64,000 nt of DNA from Trebonia sp963734665 (GCA_963734665.1 CAVTIR010000004.1:1612001-1676000); one strand, 5' to 3'. Numbered from the stretch's first letter, positions 16,277 through 24,612 are shown. Notes: generated by a model from the letters alone, not told the origin. Program-made: numbers and translations.

Positions 16277-17158
16277 ATGTCATTGCAGAAATTCCTCCCG
16301 ACGCCCAAGTTCAAGGAGTACAGCGAGTTCTTTAAGGACTTCTTCACGATGAGCCGCCGCGACGACGGCGTGCTGCTCGTCCAGGCGCACACCGTCGGCG
16401 GGTCGATCCAGCTCAGCGTGCAGAACCACCGGGCCCTCGGGCAGATGCTCAAGGTCGTCGGCGCCGACCCGGAGAACGAGGTCCTCATCCTCACCGGCAC
16501 GGGCGAGGACTTCATGATGCGCTCGGACCCGGAAGGGTTCGCGCTCGAGCAGGAGGACCTGGACTACTGGGCCTACGAGTACGCCTACAAGGACGGCCGG
16601 ATCAACGTCAGCGCGCTCGTCAACGACTTGGAGATCCCGACGATCGGGCTGGTGAACGGTCCGGGCTTCCACACCGAGATCCTGACGATGTGCGACATCA
16701 CCGTCGCCGCGGAAGGCGCCGTGCTGTTCGACCTGCACTACGACATCGGCTCGGTCCCCGCGGACGGGATTCACAACGCCTTCCAGGAACTGCTCGGCAC
16801 CAAGCGCGCCGCTTACGCGCTGCTGACCGGCGAGGCGATCGACGCCCGCAAGGCACTGGAGTACGGCCTGGTCAACGAGGTCGTACCGGGCGAGGAGCTC
16901 ATCGCGCGCGGCTTCACGATCGCCGACCACATCATGACCCAGCCACGGACGATCCGCAGGCTGACGACCCAGATCGTGCGCCGTCCCTGGAAGCGCCGCG
17001 TCATGGAGGACCTGGACGGCGGCTTCGGCATTCAGATGTTCGGGCACGTCGCCAGCAGGCACTCCGTGCACGGCGGCGAGCACATCCGCTCCACCGTCGA
17101 CTACGTGCGCGAAGGCCGCAAGAACAACTTCGACGACCCCGGGACAGCCGGTGACTGA
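16277..17158 (+). CDS. Crotonase-fold protein resembling 6-oxocamphor hydrolase (beta-diketone hydrolase)
   Basis: A 293-residue crotonase-superfamily protein. From memory it follows 6-oxocamphor hydrolase: FKEYSEFF near the start, RDDGVLLVQAHT (28-39), ENEVLILTGTG (67-76), NDLEIPTIGLVNGP (116-129). His132, His154 and Asp163 fall where that enzyme has its catalytic His122, His145 and Asp154, the last pair with the same spacing. The oxyanion-hole glutamates of hydratases are absent. The expected reaction is hydrolytic cleavage of a C-C bond between two carbonyls in a ring or chain, without CoA. The stop overlaps the GTG of the amidohydrolase relic. Confidence 0.78.
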   Translation: MSLQKFLPTPKFKEYSEFFKDFFTMSRRDDGVLLVQAHTVGGSIQLSVQNHRALGQMLKVVGADPENEVLILTGTGEDFMMRSDPEGFALEQEDLDYWAYEYAYKDGRINVSALVNDLEIPTIGLVNGPGFHTEILTMCDITVAAEGAVLFDLHYDIGSVPADGIHNAFQELLGTKRAAYALLTGEAIDARKALEYGLVNEVVPGEELIARGFTIADHIMTQPRTIRRLTTQIVRRPWKRRVMEDLDGGFGIQMFGHVASRHSVHGGEHIRSTVDYVREGRKNNFDDPGTAGD

Positions 17159-17333
17159 AGTCCCGGTAGCCGACCTGGTCCTGCGCAACGCCAAGGTCGT
17201 GACGTTCACCGCGAGCCGGCCGGGTGCGGAGTCGGTCGGCGCGTTCAACGCGCCGTCGGCGCTGGCCGCAACGGCGGACCGGGGTCTCCCGCGAGGCGCC
17301 ACCGAGATCGAGGAAGCGGAGAGGGTATCGTGA
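17151..17333 (+). pseudogene. Truncated amidohydrolase N-terminus
   Basis: A 60-codon frame starting at GTG 17151, overlapping the crotonase stop. Residues 6-27 (VADLVLRNAKVVTFTASRPG) are the standard opening strand of amidohydrolases of the YtcJ/Amidohydro_3 or TRZ type. The metal-binding HxH, which should follow at ~60 residues, is missing. The tail (EIEEAERVS) ends in a TGA overlapping the GTG of the next dehydrogenase. I read it as an internal deletion that kept the translational coupling of both neighbours. Confidence 0.6.
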
Positions 17334-18763
17334 CGACTTACTTTTCTGATCAGTACATCGACGGCAAGTGGCGTCCCGGGAGCGACGGCCGCCGTTTCCC
17401 GGTCATCGACCCGGCGGACGGCTCGGTTATCGCCGAGTTCGCCGCCGCTACCGAGGCGGACTGCCTGGAGGCCGTGGCGGCGGCCGAACGGGCACTCCCG
17501 GCCTGGGCCGCGACGCCGGCGCGGCAACGCTCGGAGATCTTGCGGCGCACTTATGAGATCCTCACCCAGGAAGCCGAGGCCTTCGCCGCCATCATGGTCC
17601 GCGAGAACGGCAAGTCCTGGGCCGACGCGATGGGAGAGGCGTCCTACGCCAAGGAGTTCTTCCGCTGGTTCGCTGAAGAGGCCGTCCGCATCCCCGGCGA
17701 CTACCGCACCTCCCCGGCAGGCGACAAGCGGATCGTGGTGACCCGGCAGCCGATCGGCGTCTCGCTGCTGATCACCCCGTGGAACTTCCCGGCGGCGATG
17801 GCGACCCGCAAGATCGCTCCCGCGCTCGCCGCTGGCTGCACCGTGATCCTCAAGCCCGCCCGCGAGACGCCGCTGACCGCGGCTTACATGGTCGACGTGC
17901 TGGAGCGGGCCGGCGTCCCGGCCGGCGTGGTCAACCTGGTCACGCCCGTGCCGACAGGCCCGCTCGTCGCGAAGATGCTGGCGCACCCCGCCGTCCGCAA
18001 GCTCTCGTTCACCGGCTCCACCGAGGTCGGTCGCGACCTGCTCCACGCCTGCGCCGACTCGGTCGTCAGCGCCTCGATGGAACTCGGCGGCAACGCGCCG
18101 CTGATCGTGCTGCCCGGCGCCGACCTCGACGAGGCCATCGAGGGCGCGTTCGCGGCCAAGATGCGCAACGGCGGCTCGGCCTGCACCGCGGCGAACCGGT
18201 TCTACGTGCACGACGACATCCACGACGCGTTCGTGCAGCGGTTCGCCGAGCGGCTTTCGGCGATGAAGGTCGGTTCGGGGCTCGATCCCGCCAACGACCT
18301 GGGTGCCCTCGTGTCCGTCACCGAGCGGGACAAGGTCGCAGAACTCGTCGAGAGCGCCCGCGCCGACGGCGCCACCGTCGTGACCGGGGGGACCAGCACC
18401 GGGGAAGGCGCGTTCTACGCGCCGACCCTGCTCACCGGAATCGAGCACGGCACCCGGATCACCACCACCGAGATCTTCGGCCCGGTCGCCCCGGTCATCC
18501 GCTTCCACGACATCGACGACGCGATCAGGCAGGCCAACGACACGATCTACGGGCTCATGGCCTACGTGTTCGGCGAGGAACGCGAGGCGATGGCCGTCGC
18601 CCTCCGGCTGGAAGCCGGCATGGTCGCGGTCAACCGCGGAGTCGTCAGCGACCCCGCGGCCCCCTTCGGCGGGGTGAAGCAGAGCGGCCTCGGCCGCGAG
18701 GGAAGCAACGAGGGAATCCTCGAATTCCTCGAGGAAAAATACCTCGCACTGCCCGCACTATGA
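17330..18763 (+). CDS. Aldehyde dehydrogenase, succinate-semialdehyde dehydrogenase-like
   Basis: A 477-residue ALDH with Asn152 in TPWNFP, Glu251 in MELGGNAP and Cys285 in GGSACTAANR. The C-terminus PFGGVKQSGLGREGSNEGIL is typical of GabD-type succinate or glutarate semialdehyde dehydrogenases, but related enzymes act on many aldehydes. GTG start overlaps the upstream stop (GTGA). It follows the crotonase, so it may oxidise the aldehyde acid made after ring cleavage. Its closest match in the window is the deleted relic at 6369-6617, which suggests the locus once had two such enzymes. Confidence 0.88.
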   Translation: MTTYFSDQYIDGKWRPGSDGRRFPVIDPADGSVIAEFAAATEADCLEAVAAAERALPAWAATPARQRSEILRRTYEILTQEAEAFAAIMVRENGKSWADAMGEASYAKEFFRWFAEEAVRIPGDYRTSPAGDKRIVVTRQPIGVSLLITPWNFPAAMATRKIAPALAAGCTVILKPARETPLTAAYMVDVLERAGVPAGVVNLVTPVPTGPLVAKMLAHPAVRKLSFTGSTEVGRDLLHACADSVVSASMELGGNAPLIVLPGADLDEAIEGAFAAKMRNGGSACTAANRFYVHDDIHDAFVQRFAERLSAMKVGSGLDPANDLGALVSVTERDKVAELVESARADGATVVTGGTSTGEGAFYAPTLLTGIEHGTRITTTEIFGPVAPVIRFHDIDDAIRQANDTIYGLMAYVFGEEREAMAVALRLEAGMVAVNRGVVSDPAAPFGGVKQSGLGREGSNEGILEFLEEKYLALPAL

Positions 18764-18808
18764 CACCACCTGACCGACGGCAGGAACCCCGAACCGGAGC
18801 ATCCATCC

Positions 18809-19726
18809 ATGACCACCACTACACAGGACAGGTCGGCAGCCCGCCACCCTGCCACGCCAGCTTCCGGGCACAGCGCCGACCACGGCCGGCTCCTCATCCA
18901 GTGCCGCGACCGGCCCGGCGTCGTGTCCGCGATCAGCACCTTCCTGGCCGGCGCGGGCGCCAACATCGTGACGCTGGCCCAGCACAGCACCGCCGAAAGC
19001 GGCGGTAGCTTCTTCCAGCGGACCGAGTTCCACCTGCCCGGCCTCGCCGCGGCACGCGACGACCTAGAACGCGCCTTCGCCGCCGAGGTAGCCGGGAAAT
19101 TCGACATTGAATTCACGCTCACCGAAGCGGCCAAGCTGAAGCGCGTGGCCATCATGGTGTCGAAGACCGACCACTGCGTGCTCGACCTGCTGTGGCGCAA
19201 CCGCCGCGGCGAGCTCGACATGCAGGTGGCCATGGTGATCTCCAACCACCCAGACCTCGCCGACGAGATCCGCCCCTTCGGCGTACCGTACTTCCACATC
19301 CCCGCCAGCCGCGACAACCGCGACGAGGCGGAACGACGGCAGCTCGAACTGCTGCACGGCAACGTCGACCTGATCGTCCTCGCCCGCTACATGCAGATCA
19401 TCAGCCCCGGCTTCCTCAGCAACACGGGATGCCCCTTGATCAACATCCACCACTCGTTCCTGCCCGCCTTCATCGGCGCCGGCCCCTACCAGAAGGCCAA
19501 GGACCGCGGCGTTAAGCTGATCGGCGCCACCGCCCACTACGTGACCGAGGACCTGGACGAGGGCCCGATCATCGAGCAGGACGTGGTCCGCGTCGATCAC
19601 CGGCACGCCACCCCCGACCTGGTCCGCCTCGGCGCGGACGTCGAGCGCGCGGTGCTGTCGCGCGCGGTGCGCTGGCACTGCGAGGACCGCATCGCCCGGG
19701 ACGGCAACACCACCGTCGTCTTCTGA
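18809..19726 (+). CDS. purU: Formyltetrahydrofolate deformylase PurU
   Basis: A 305-residue enzyme that hydrolyses 10-formyltetrahydrofolate to formate and tetrahydrofolate. An N-terminal ACT domain (~25-105: RLLIQCRDRPGVVSAISTFL) is followed by the formyltransferase-fold domain. Active-site motifs are NIHHSFLPAF with GAGPYQKA, and ATAHYVTEDLDEGPI. Length is normal apart from an ~25-residue N-terminal extension. It closes the catabolic operon, where freeing tetrahydrofolate fits the LigM-like methyl transfer at the other end of the locus. A strong hairpin follows. Confidence 0.93.
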   Translation: MTTTTQDRSAARHPATPASGHSADHGRLLIQCRDRPGVVSAISTFLAGAGANIVTLAQHSTAESGGSFFQRTEFHLPGLAAARDDLERAFAAEVAGKFDIEFTLTEAAKLKRVAIMVSKTDHCVLDLLWRNRRGELDMQVAMVISNHPDLADEIRPFGVPYFHIPASRDNRDEAERRQLELLHGNVDLIVLARYMQIISPGFLSNTGCPLINIHHSFLPAFIGAGPYQKAKDRGVKLIGATAHYVTEDLDEGPIIEQDVVRVDHRHATPDLVRLGADVERAVLSRAVRWHCEDRIARDGNTTVVF

Positions 19727-19763
19727 CGAGGTACTGCCTGACCGCGCAAAATGAACACGGAAG

Positions 19764-19802
19764 ACCTCCGGCCGGCGCCGGCCTAAGGCGCCAGCCGGAG
19801 GT
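19764..19802. terminator. Bidirectional hairpin terminator between purU and the Rv2466c-like gene
   Basis: A 16-bp stem with one mismatch: ACCTCCGGCCGGCGCC (19764-19779) and GGCGCCAGCCGGAGGT (19787-19802), 7-base loop. It lies between two convergent genes, so it can serve both. Confidence 0.75.
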
Positions 19803-19837
19803 TATCCGCTGAAGAAACCAACCAAAGAAGAGAAGCG

Positions 19838-20464
19838 TCAGCTGTCGACCTGCGGGGGCTCCGTCCGGGTCCGCTTGAGCTCGAAGAAGTACGGGTTCGA
19901 CGCAAGCAGCAGCGCGCCGTCGAACATCCGCAGCGCCTCCTCGCCGCGCGGCACCCGAGTGATCACCGGGCCGAAGAACGCCACGCCGTCGATGTGGATC
20001 GTCGGCGTGCCGACCTCGTCGCCGACCGGGTCCATGCCGCGGTGATGCGAGGCGATGAGCGCCTCGTCGTACTCCTTGGAGTCGGCGGCTGCTGCCAGGG
20101 CCGGGTCGAGGCCGCACTCGGTCAGCGCTTCCACGTACAGGTCGTGGTCGAAGTCGCGCTTCTCGATGTGCCGCTTGGTGCCGAGCGCGGTGTAGAGGTC
20201 GCGGAGCGCGGCGGTGCCGTACTTCTGCTCGGCGGCGATGCAGACGCGGACCGGGCCCCAGCCCTTCTCGAGGAGCGCCTTGTACCCCTCGGAGAGCTCC
20301 TCGCGGCCGGAGTTGAGCACGGACAGTGACATGACCCGGAAGGACAGGTCGATGTCGCGCTCCTTCTCCACCTCGAGGATCCAGCGCGAGCTGACCCACG
20401 CGAACGGGCAGAGCGGGTCGAAATAGAAGTCGACAACGGGCTTTGCGGCAGAAGTAGCTGTCAT
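19838..20464 (-). CDS. DsbA-like protein, mycothiol-dependent nitroreductase Rv2466c family
   Basis: A 208-residue thioredoxin-fold protein. The N-terminus FYFDPLCPFAWVSSRWILEV is the Rv2466c-family active site. Only the first cysteine of the pair is present (CPFA instead of CPWC). GTPTIHIDGVAFFGPV carries the cis-proline. These cytosolic proteins use mycothiol and are linked to redox defence and nitro-prodrug reduction. The ATG at 20464 fits the family start; a longer frame to 20491 adds nothing recognisable. Convergent with purU and divergent from the PadR gene. Confidence 0.85.
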   Translation of the reverse strand: MTATSAAKPVVDFYFDPLCPFAWVSSRWILEVEKERDIDLSFRVMSLSVLNSGREELSEGYKALLEKGWGPVRVCIAAEQKYGTAALRDLYTALGTKRHIEKRDFDHDLYVEALTECGLDPALAAAADSKEYDEALIASHHRGMDPVGDEVGTPTIHIDGVAFFGPVITRVPRGEEALRMFDGALLLASNPYFFELKRTRTEPPQVDS

Positions 20465-20666
20465 GTCACCAACTCTAATGCCGCCGGGCATTACGGCCGG
20501 CCGTGGGCGCTCTGCCAGGAAGTCAAGGTTAAGAGCAGTCGCCAGAACGGGTGCCTGCTCCGCCCCTCCCGCCCATTGCCCGTGAGCCTGGTCGTGAGGC
20601 GGCGGCCTCAGGGTTATCCCTCAGATGTCCCCGATCTGGTGCCTGAGGTGTCGCGCTCCGTATTTT

Positions 20667-20683
20667 ATACTGAGTATCATACT
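20667..20683 (+). promoter_or_regulatory. Overlapping palindromes upstream of padR-type gene
   Basis: ATACTGAGTATCATACT contains two overlapping perfect palindromes, ATACT-G-AGTAT and AGTAT-C-ATACT, in an AT-rich stretch 40 bp before the PadR gene. It fits an autoregulatory PadR operator; inference from position. Confidence 0.5.
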
Positions 20684-20723
20684 GGAGGCTATACAGGGTT
20701 TAATAATTCACCCGGAGGTGTTC

Positions 20724-21329
20724 ATGAGTGTTAGGCACGCGCTGTTGGCACTGCTCAGCGAGGGGCCCAAGTACGGGCTCCAGCTCCGTGAGGAGTTCGA
20801 GGCGAACACTGGCCAGGTCTGGCCGCTGAACGTCGGCCAGGTCTATACGACGCTGCAGCGGCTTGAGCGCGACGGCCTGGTGATCGCGGCCGACTCCGAG
20901 TCCGGCGACCCAGGACCGCAGAAGGCCTACCTGATCACCGAGGCCGGGTCCGCCGAGCTTGCCGAGTGGCTGCGCGTCCCGCCGGACCTGTCCACCCCGC
21001 CGCGCGATGACCTCGTGATGAAGGTGCTGATCGCGGTGCGGGTGCCGGGCACCGACATTTCTGAGGTCATCCAGGTGCACCGCCGCTACCTGATTCAGCT
21101 CATGCAGGAGTGGACCAGGCTGAAGGAAGACGACAACGGCAGGGACATAGCGTTCTCGCTGGTCGTCGACTCCGAGCTGTTCCGTATCGACTCCGTTGTC
21201 CGCTGGCTTGACGCGGCAGAGGCCCGGCTGCGCCGCGCCCTCGCCGACGGCTGGAACCCCGCCCAGGCTGCCGCCGCGACGGCGAGTGCCGGGCTGCCTA
21301 CCCGACCCAAGATGGGAGTAAGGCGATGA
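20724..21329 (+). CDS. PadR-family transcriptional regulator
   Basis: A 201-residue regulator with the PadR winged helix at residues 1-85 (RHALLALLSEGPKYGLQLRE, GQVYTTLQRLERDGLV) and a C-terminal helical dimerisation domain (EVIQVHRRYLIQLMQEWTRL). PadR proteins of this length usually repress an adjacent ABC transporter. ATG at 20724 follows CGGAGG. Its stop overlaps the ATG of an ABC ATPase gene of which only the first codons remain, so its natural target operon has been damaged. Confidence 0.88.
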   Translation: MSVRHALLALLSEGPKYGLQLREEFEANTGQVWPLNVGQVYTTLQRLERDGLVIAADSESGDPGPQKAYLITEAGSAELAEWLRVPPDLSTPPRDDLVMKVLIAVRVPGTDISEVIQVHRRYLIQLMQEWTRLKEDDNGRDIAFSLVVDSELFRIDSVVRWLDAAEARLRRALADGWNPAQAAAATASAGLPTRPKMGVRR

Positions 21330-21377
21330 GCGTCCTCGAACTGCGATCCGTATCCAAGGTCTACGGCCGGGGCGCCG
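21326..21377 (+). pseudogene. Stump of an ABC-transporter ATPase gene
   Basis: The frame begins ATGA-overlapping with padR and reads MSVLELRSVSKVYGRG, the standard first strand of a MacB/LolD-type ATPase. Walker A should follow ~25 residues later, but the reading turns into a different frame of the permease gene at once. About 600-650 bp of ATPase sequence appear to be deleted. Confidence 0.65.
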
Positions 21378-21389
21378 CGCCGCGCCGCG

Positions 21390-23885
21390 ATGGCCCGGCG
21401 CACGCTGACCCGGTGGGCGGTGCGCCTCGCGCTGCGCGAGTGGAAGCAGCGGATCCTGATCGTGCTGCTGATCGCGGTGGCCTCGGCCGCGACGCTGCTC
21501 GGCATCGCGGTCGCCTCCGCGACGCCAGGCACGCCGAACGCGGGCACCTACGGCACCGCTTCTACGCTGGTCGGGCTGCCAGGTAACACGCCCGGCCTGC
21601 CGGGTGTCATCGCGAAGATCGAGAAGGCGTACGGGGCGGCGAGCGTCGTCTACGACGAGCCGATCACCACCGGCCAGACCGGCGGCGCCGACCTGCGCGC
21701 CCAGGACCCGTCCGCGCCGTATACCCAGGTGCTGCTTGCTCTCGACTCCGGTCATTACCCGTCAGGGCCGGGGCAGGTGGCGGTCACGTCCGGGCTCGCC
21801 CAGCTTTACAGCCTGCACGTCGGCTCGACCTGGCACGTCCCCGCGGGGTCAGGCGCCGAGGCCGGCCGTGCCTTCACCGTCACCGGCATCGTCGAGGACC
21901 CGTCCAACCTGCTCGACGAGTTCGCCCTCGTCGCCCCCGGCCAGCTCACCAGCCCGAACCAGGTGCGGATCTTCCTCGGCGAGTCACTGAGCTCCGCCGC
22001 CGCGTCCGCGGCAGGCGACGTCATCCCGAAGAGCGGGACCGTCAGCACGCCCATGCAGGAAGACTCCGTCCTCTCCCCGGCGACGATCGTCCTCATCATC
22101 TCCGTGCTCGGCCTGGTCTTCATCGGCCTCGTCGCCACGGCCGCGTTCACCGTCATGGCGCAGCGCAGGCAGCGCGGCCTCGGCCTGCTCTCCTCGCTCG
22201 GCGCCACCGAGGCCGACGTCCGGTTCGTGCTGATCGCCGACGGCCTGATCGGCGGCGTGGCCGGCGCGGTCATCGGCGCCGCGGTCGCGCTCGGCGGCTG
22301 GCTCTGGTACTACCCGCACCTGGAGACCGCCACCGCGCACCGCACCGACCCCTTCAACCTCCCCTGGGCCGCCGTGGTCATCGGCCTGCTGCTCGCGGTG
22401 GCGACCTCCGTCATCGCCGCCGTCTGGCCGGGTCGCGCGGTCAGCAAGGTCCCGATCGTCGCGGCCCTCTCGGGCAGAGTCGACCCGCCGCAGCTGGTTA
22501 ACCGTTCGCTGCGGCCTGGTCTCATCTTCCTGGCCGTGGGCCTGTTCATCCTGTTCTTCTCCGGCGGCAACGGCGGGGACCAGGGGGCCGGGTACCTGGT
22601 CATCGCCGGGATGCTCGCCTGTGAGGTCGCGGCCGCCCTGCTCGCGCCGTTCATCGTGGACAAGCTCTCCCGGCTGGCCTGGCGCGCGCCGCTGGCCTCG
22701 CGGCTCGCGCTGCGCGACCTGGCGCGGTACCGGTCCAGGTCAGGCGCCGCGCTCGCGGCGGTCTCGTTCGCAGTGTTCATCGCCACGATCGCGATCCTCA
22801 TCGCCAGCATCAGGTACGACGACGCCCTGGACTACATCGCGCCGAACATGGCGGCCAACCAGCTCGTCCTCTACAACCCGGGCAACGACCCCACCCAGTA
22901 CCAGCCGGGGCAGTTCACCCCCGCCGCGAAGCTGGCCGCGACGCGGCAGCAGGCGGACGCCACCGCCGCCCAGCTGCACGCACCCGCGCCGCTTGAGCTC
23001 GACCTGGCGGTCAGCGCGAACGTGGCGCAACTCGGCCAGCCCACGCAGAACGTGTTCGGCACGATCCTCAGCCTGCACAACCGGGGGCAGGGCGGCCTGC
23101 CGTGGGTGGCCACCCCGGCGCTGCTCAAGGCGTTCGGCATCAGCCAGGGTGAGATCAACCCGGCCGCCGACGTGCTTACGGCGCGCGCTCTGCTGCCATC
23201 CACGGGAGGCCTCGCCCTGGTCAGCGGCAGCTACCTGGCCCAGCCGCCGAACACCCCCTGCCCGGCGGGGGTGTGCATCCAGAACCCGGTCATCCAGGAG
23301 GTGAGCAAGCTGCCGGCCGGCACCTCCGTGCCGAACACGGTCATCACCGAAGGGGCGGTCAAGGCGCTGCACGAGACGGTCGTCCCCATCGGCTGGCTGA
23401 TCCAGGCGCCGTCCGCCCTCACCCCGGCACAGGTCAACGCGGCCCGCCAGACCGCGGTCGGCCTCGGCACCACCATCGAGACGAGGTCAGGGCAGCTTAG
23501 CCTCGGCGAGATCAGCAACGGCGCCACGATCGGCGGCCTGCTCCTTGCCCTCGGCGTGCTGGCGATGACCGTCGGCCTGATCCGCAGCGAGACCGTCGGC
23601 GACCTGCGCACGCTCACCGCGGCGGGCGCGGGCGCGCGGACCAGGCGGGCACTGACCGGCGTCACCGCTTGTGTGATCGCCTTCCTCGGCGCGGCCCTCG
23701 GCACGCTCGGCGGGTGCCTCGCGGTGTTCGTGTGGTCGCACGCGGACCTCACGACGACCTTCGCCAACATGCCCTGGAGCGACGTCGGACTGCTCGTCAT
23801 CGGCATGCCGCTGATCGGGGGCGCCGCCGCGTGGCTCCTTGGCAGCCGCCAGCCGTCCGCTGTCTCGCGCCAGCCCCTCGAATAG
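21390..23885 (+). CDS. FtsX-type ABC transporter permease (MacB-like, large)
   Basis: An 831-residue membrane protein. An N-terminal membrane segment at ~20-45 (ILIVLLIAVASAATLLGIAV) is followed by a ~190-residue extracytoplasmic domain. A first FtsX block lies at ~230-350 (IVLIISVLGLVFIGLVATAA) with further segments to ~470, then a second extracytoplasmic domain and a final FtsX block at ~705-820 (TIGGLLLALGVLAMTVGLIR). Such permeases pair with a MacB/LolD-type ATPase, which here is reduced to a stump immediately upstream. The ATG at 21390 lacks a clear ribosome site, so translation may now depend on padR coupling. It could use an ATPase encoded elsewhere, or be non-functional. Confidence 0.82.
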   Translation: MARRTLTRWAVRLALREWKQRILIVLLIAVASAATLLGIAVASATPGTPNAGTYGTASTLVGLPGNTPGLPGVIAKIEKAYGAASVVYDEPITTGQTGGADLRAQDPSAPYTQVLLALDSGHYPSGPGQVAVTSGLAQLYSLHVGSTWHVPAGSGAEAGRAFTVTGIVEDPSNLLDEFALVAPGQLTSPNQVRIFLGESLSSAAASAAGDVIPKSGTVSTPMQEDSVLSPATIVLIISVLGLVFIGLVATAAFTVMAQRRQRGLGLLSSLGATEADVRFVLIADGLIGGVAGAVIGAAVALGGWLWYYPHLETATAHRTDPFNLPWAAVVIGLLLAVATSVIAAVWPGRAVSKVPIVAALSGRVDPPQLVNRSLRPGLIFLAVGLFILFFSGGNGGDQGAGYLVIAGMLACEVAAALLAPFIVDKLSRLAWRAPLASRLALRDLARYRSRSGAALAAVSFAVFIATIAILIASIRYDDALDYIAPNMAANQLVLYNPGNDPTQYQPGQFTPAAKLAATRQQADATAAQLHAPAPLELDLAVSANVAQLGQPTQNVFGTILSLHNRGQGGLPWVATPALLKAFGISQGEINPAADVLTARALLPSTGGLALVSGSYLAQPPNTPCPAGVCIQNPVIQEVSKLPAGTSVPNTVITEGAVKALHETVVPIGWLIQAPSALTPAQVNAARQTAVGLGTTIETRSGQLSLGEISNGATIGGLLLALGVLAMTVGLIRSETVGDLRTLTAAGAGARTRRALTGVTACVIAFLGAALGTLGGCLAVFVWSHADLTTTFANMPWSDVGLLVIGMPLIGGAAAWLLGSRQPSAVSRQPLE

Positions 23886-23905
23886 GAGATAACCGCCGAC
23901 GGGAA

Positions 23906-23957
23906 CCGCGCCTCCGTTCGGGATGAATGGAAAAGTTCATCCCGAACGGAGGCGCGG
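23906..23957. terminator. Perfect 22-bp hairpin after the permease gene
   Basis: Stem 23906-23927 pairs without mismatch with 23936-23957 around the loop TGGAAAAG; each arm runs from CCGCGCC to GGGATGAA or its complement. It starts 21 bp past the permease stop. No T-run follows, as is common in actinomycetes. Likely a terminator; unusually long and perfect. Confidence 0.65.
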
Positions 23958-24075
23958 CCGCGTCGGCTACCTCGGCCCCCGCGCCTGCCTTGCGGGGAGG
24001 GCACACGCGCGGGAGATTCCGACACGCGGCGGAAATCCCAGCTTCGCGGCGGCCGCGACGCTATCGTGTCATTTC

Positions 24076-24612
24076 GTGACGGAGGCAGCTGCGCGGGAGG
24101 CGCCCGCGTTCAGCGTGGTGGCGGACCTCGCGATCGTGAAGGGGGAGACGCCGGCCGGCGACCGGACCTGGCTTTCGTTCCCCGACGGGACCGCGCGCCG
24201 CGAGGCCGTCCATGTCATCCACGACCTGCCGCACCTGGTTGTCGAGTCGGTGTTCGGCCTCGACGAGGGGCGGTGGAGCAGCCTCGCGGCACCGCGCTTC
24301 CGCGGGCTCAGGCTCGTCACCGATGACGATCTCGCCGCCGCGAGCCAGTCCGCCGGCACGGTCGCGAAGGCCGCCGTCGACGTGGTTGTCAACCGCTGGG
24401 GCGACGGGCCGGACACACCCTCAGGCGTCCGGTCACGGCTGCGCAAGGCCGGGCCGGAGACACGTCGGCTCGCCGATCGGCTGACCGACGAGCAGCTCAG
24501 GGTGGCGGTCGCCGGGGTGCGCCGGCTCTACCGCGACTGGGCCGCGCTGCCGGTCGGCGGTACGCTGCGCGCCACCTGGCCGCTGCACGACAGCTGGCTG
24601 CGGCTCCTGTGA
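24076..24612 (+). CDS. Uncharacterised actinobacterial protein (178 aa)
   Basis: I do not recognise this family. The frame has strong G/C third positions from the GTG at 24076 and none upstream, though the frame stays open to 23923. The start is preceded by TATCGT and 8 bases with no ribosome site, so the mRNA is probably leaderless. The protein is soluble, without signal or membrane segment. The middle (HDLPHLVVESVFGLDEGRWS) and the C-terminal half (LTDEQLRVAVAGVRRLYRDW) look folded, the latter helical and basic. It stands alone after the permease hairpin. Confidence 0.6.
   Translation: MTEAAAREAPAFSVVADLAIVKGETPAGDRTWLSFPDGTARREAVHVIHDLPHLVVESVFGLDEGRWSSLAAPRFRGLRLVTDDDLAAASQSAGTVAKAAVDVVVNRWGDGPDTPSGVRSRLRKAGPETRRLADRLTDEQLRVAVAGVRRLYRDWAALPVGGTLRATWPLHDSWLRLL

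Noticed and set aside
16280..18508. 742-codon minus-strand open frame across the crotonase and aldehyde dehydrogenase genes
   Set aside because: Antisense to two genes with clear catalytic motifs; its own translation is low-complexity Arg/Asp/Gly sequence.
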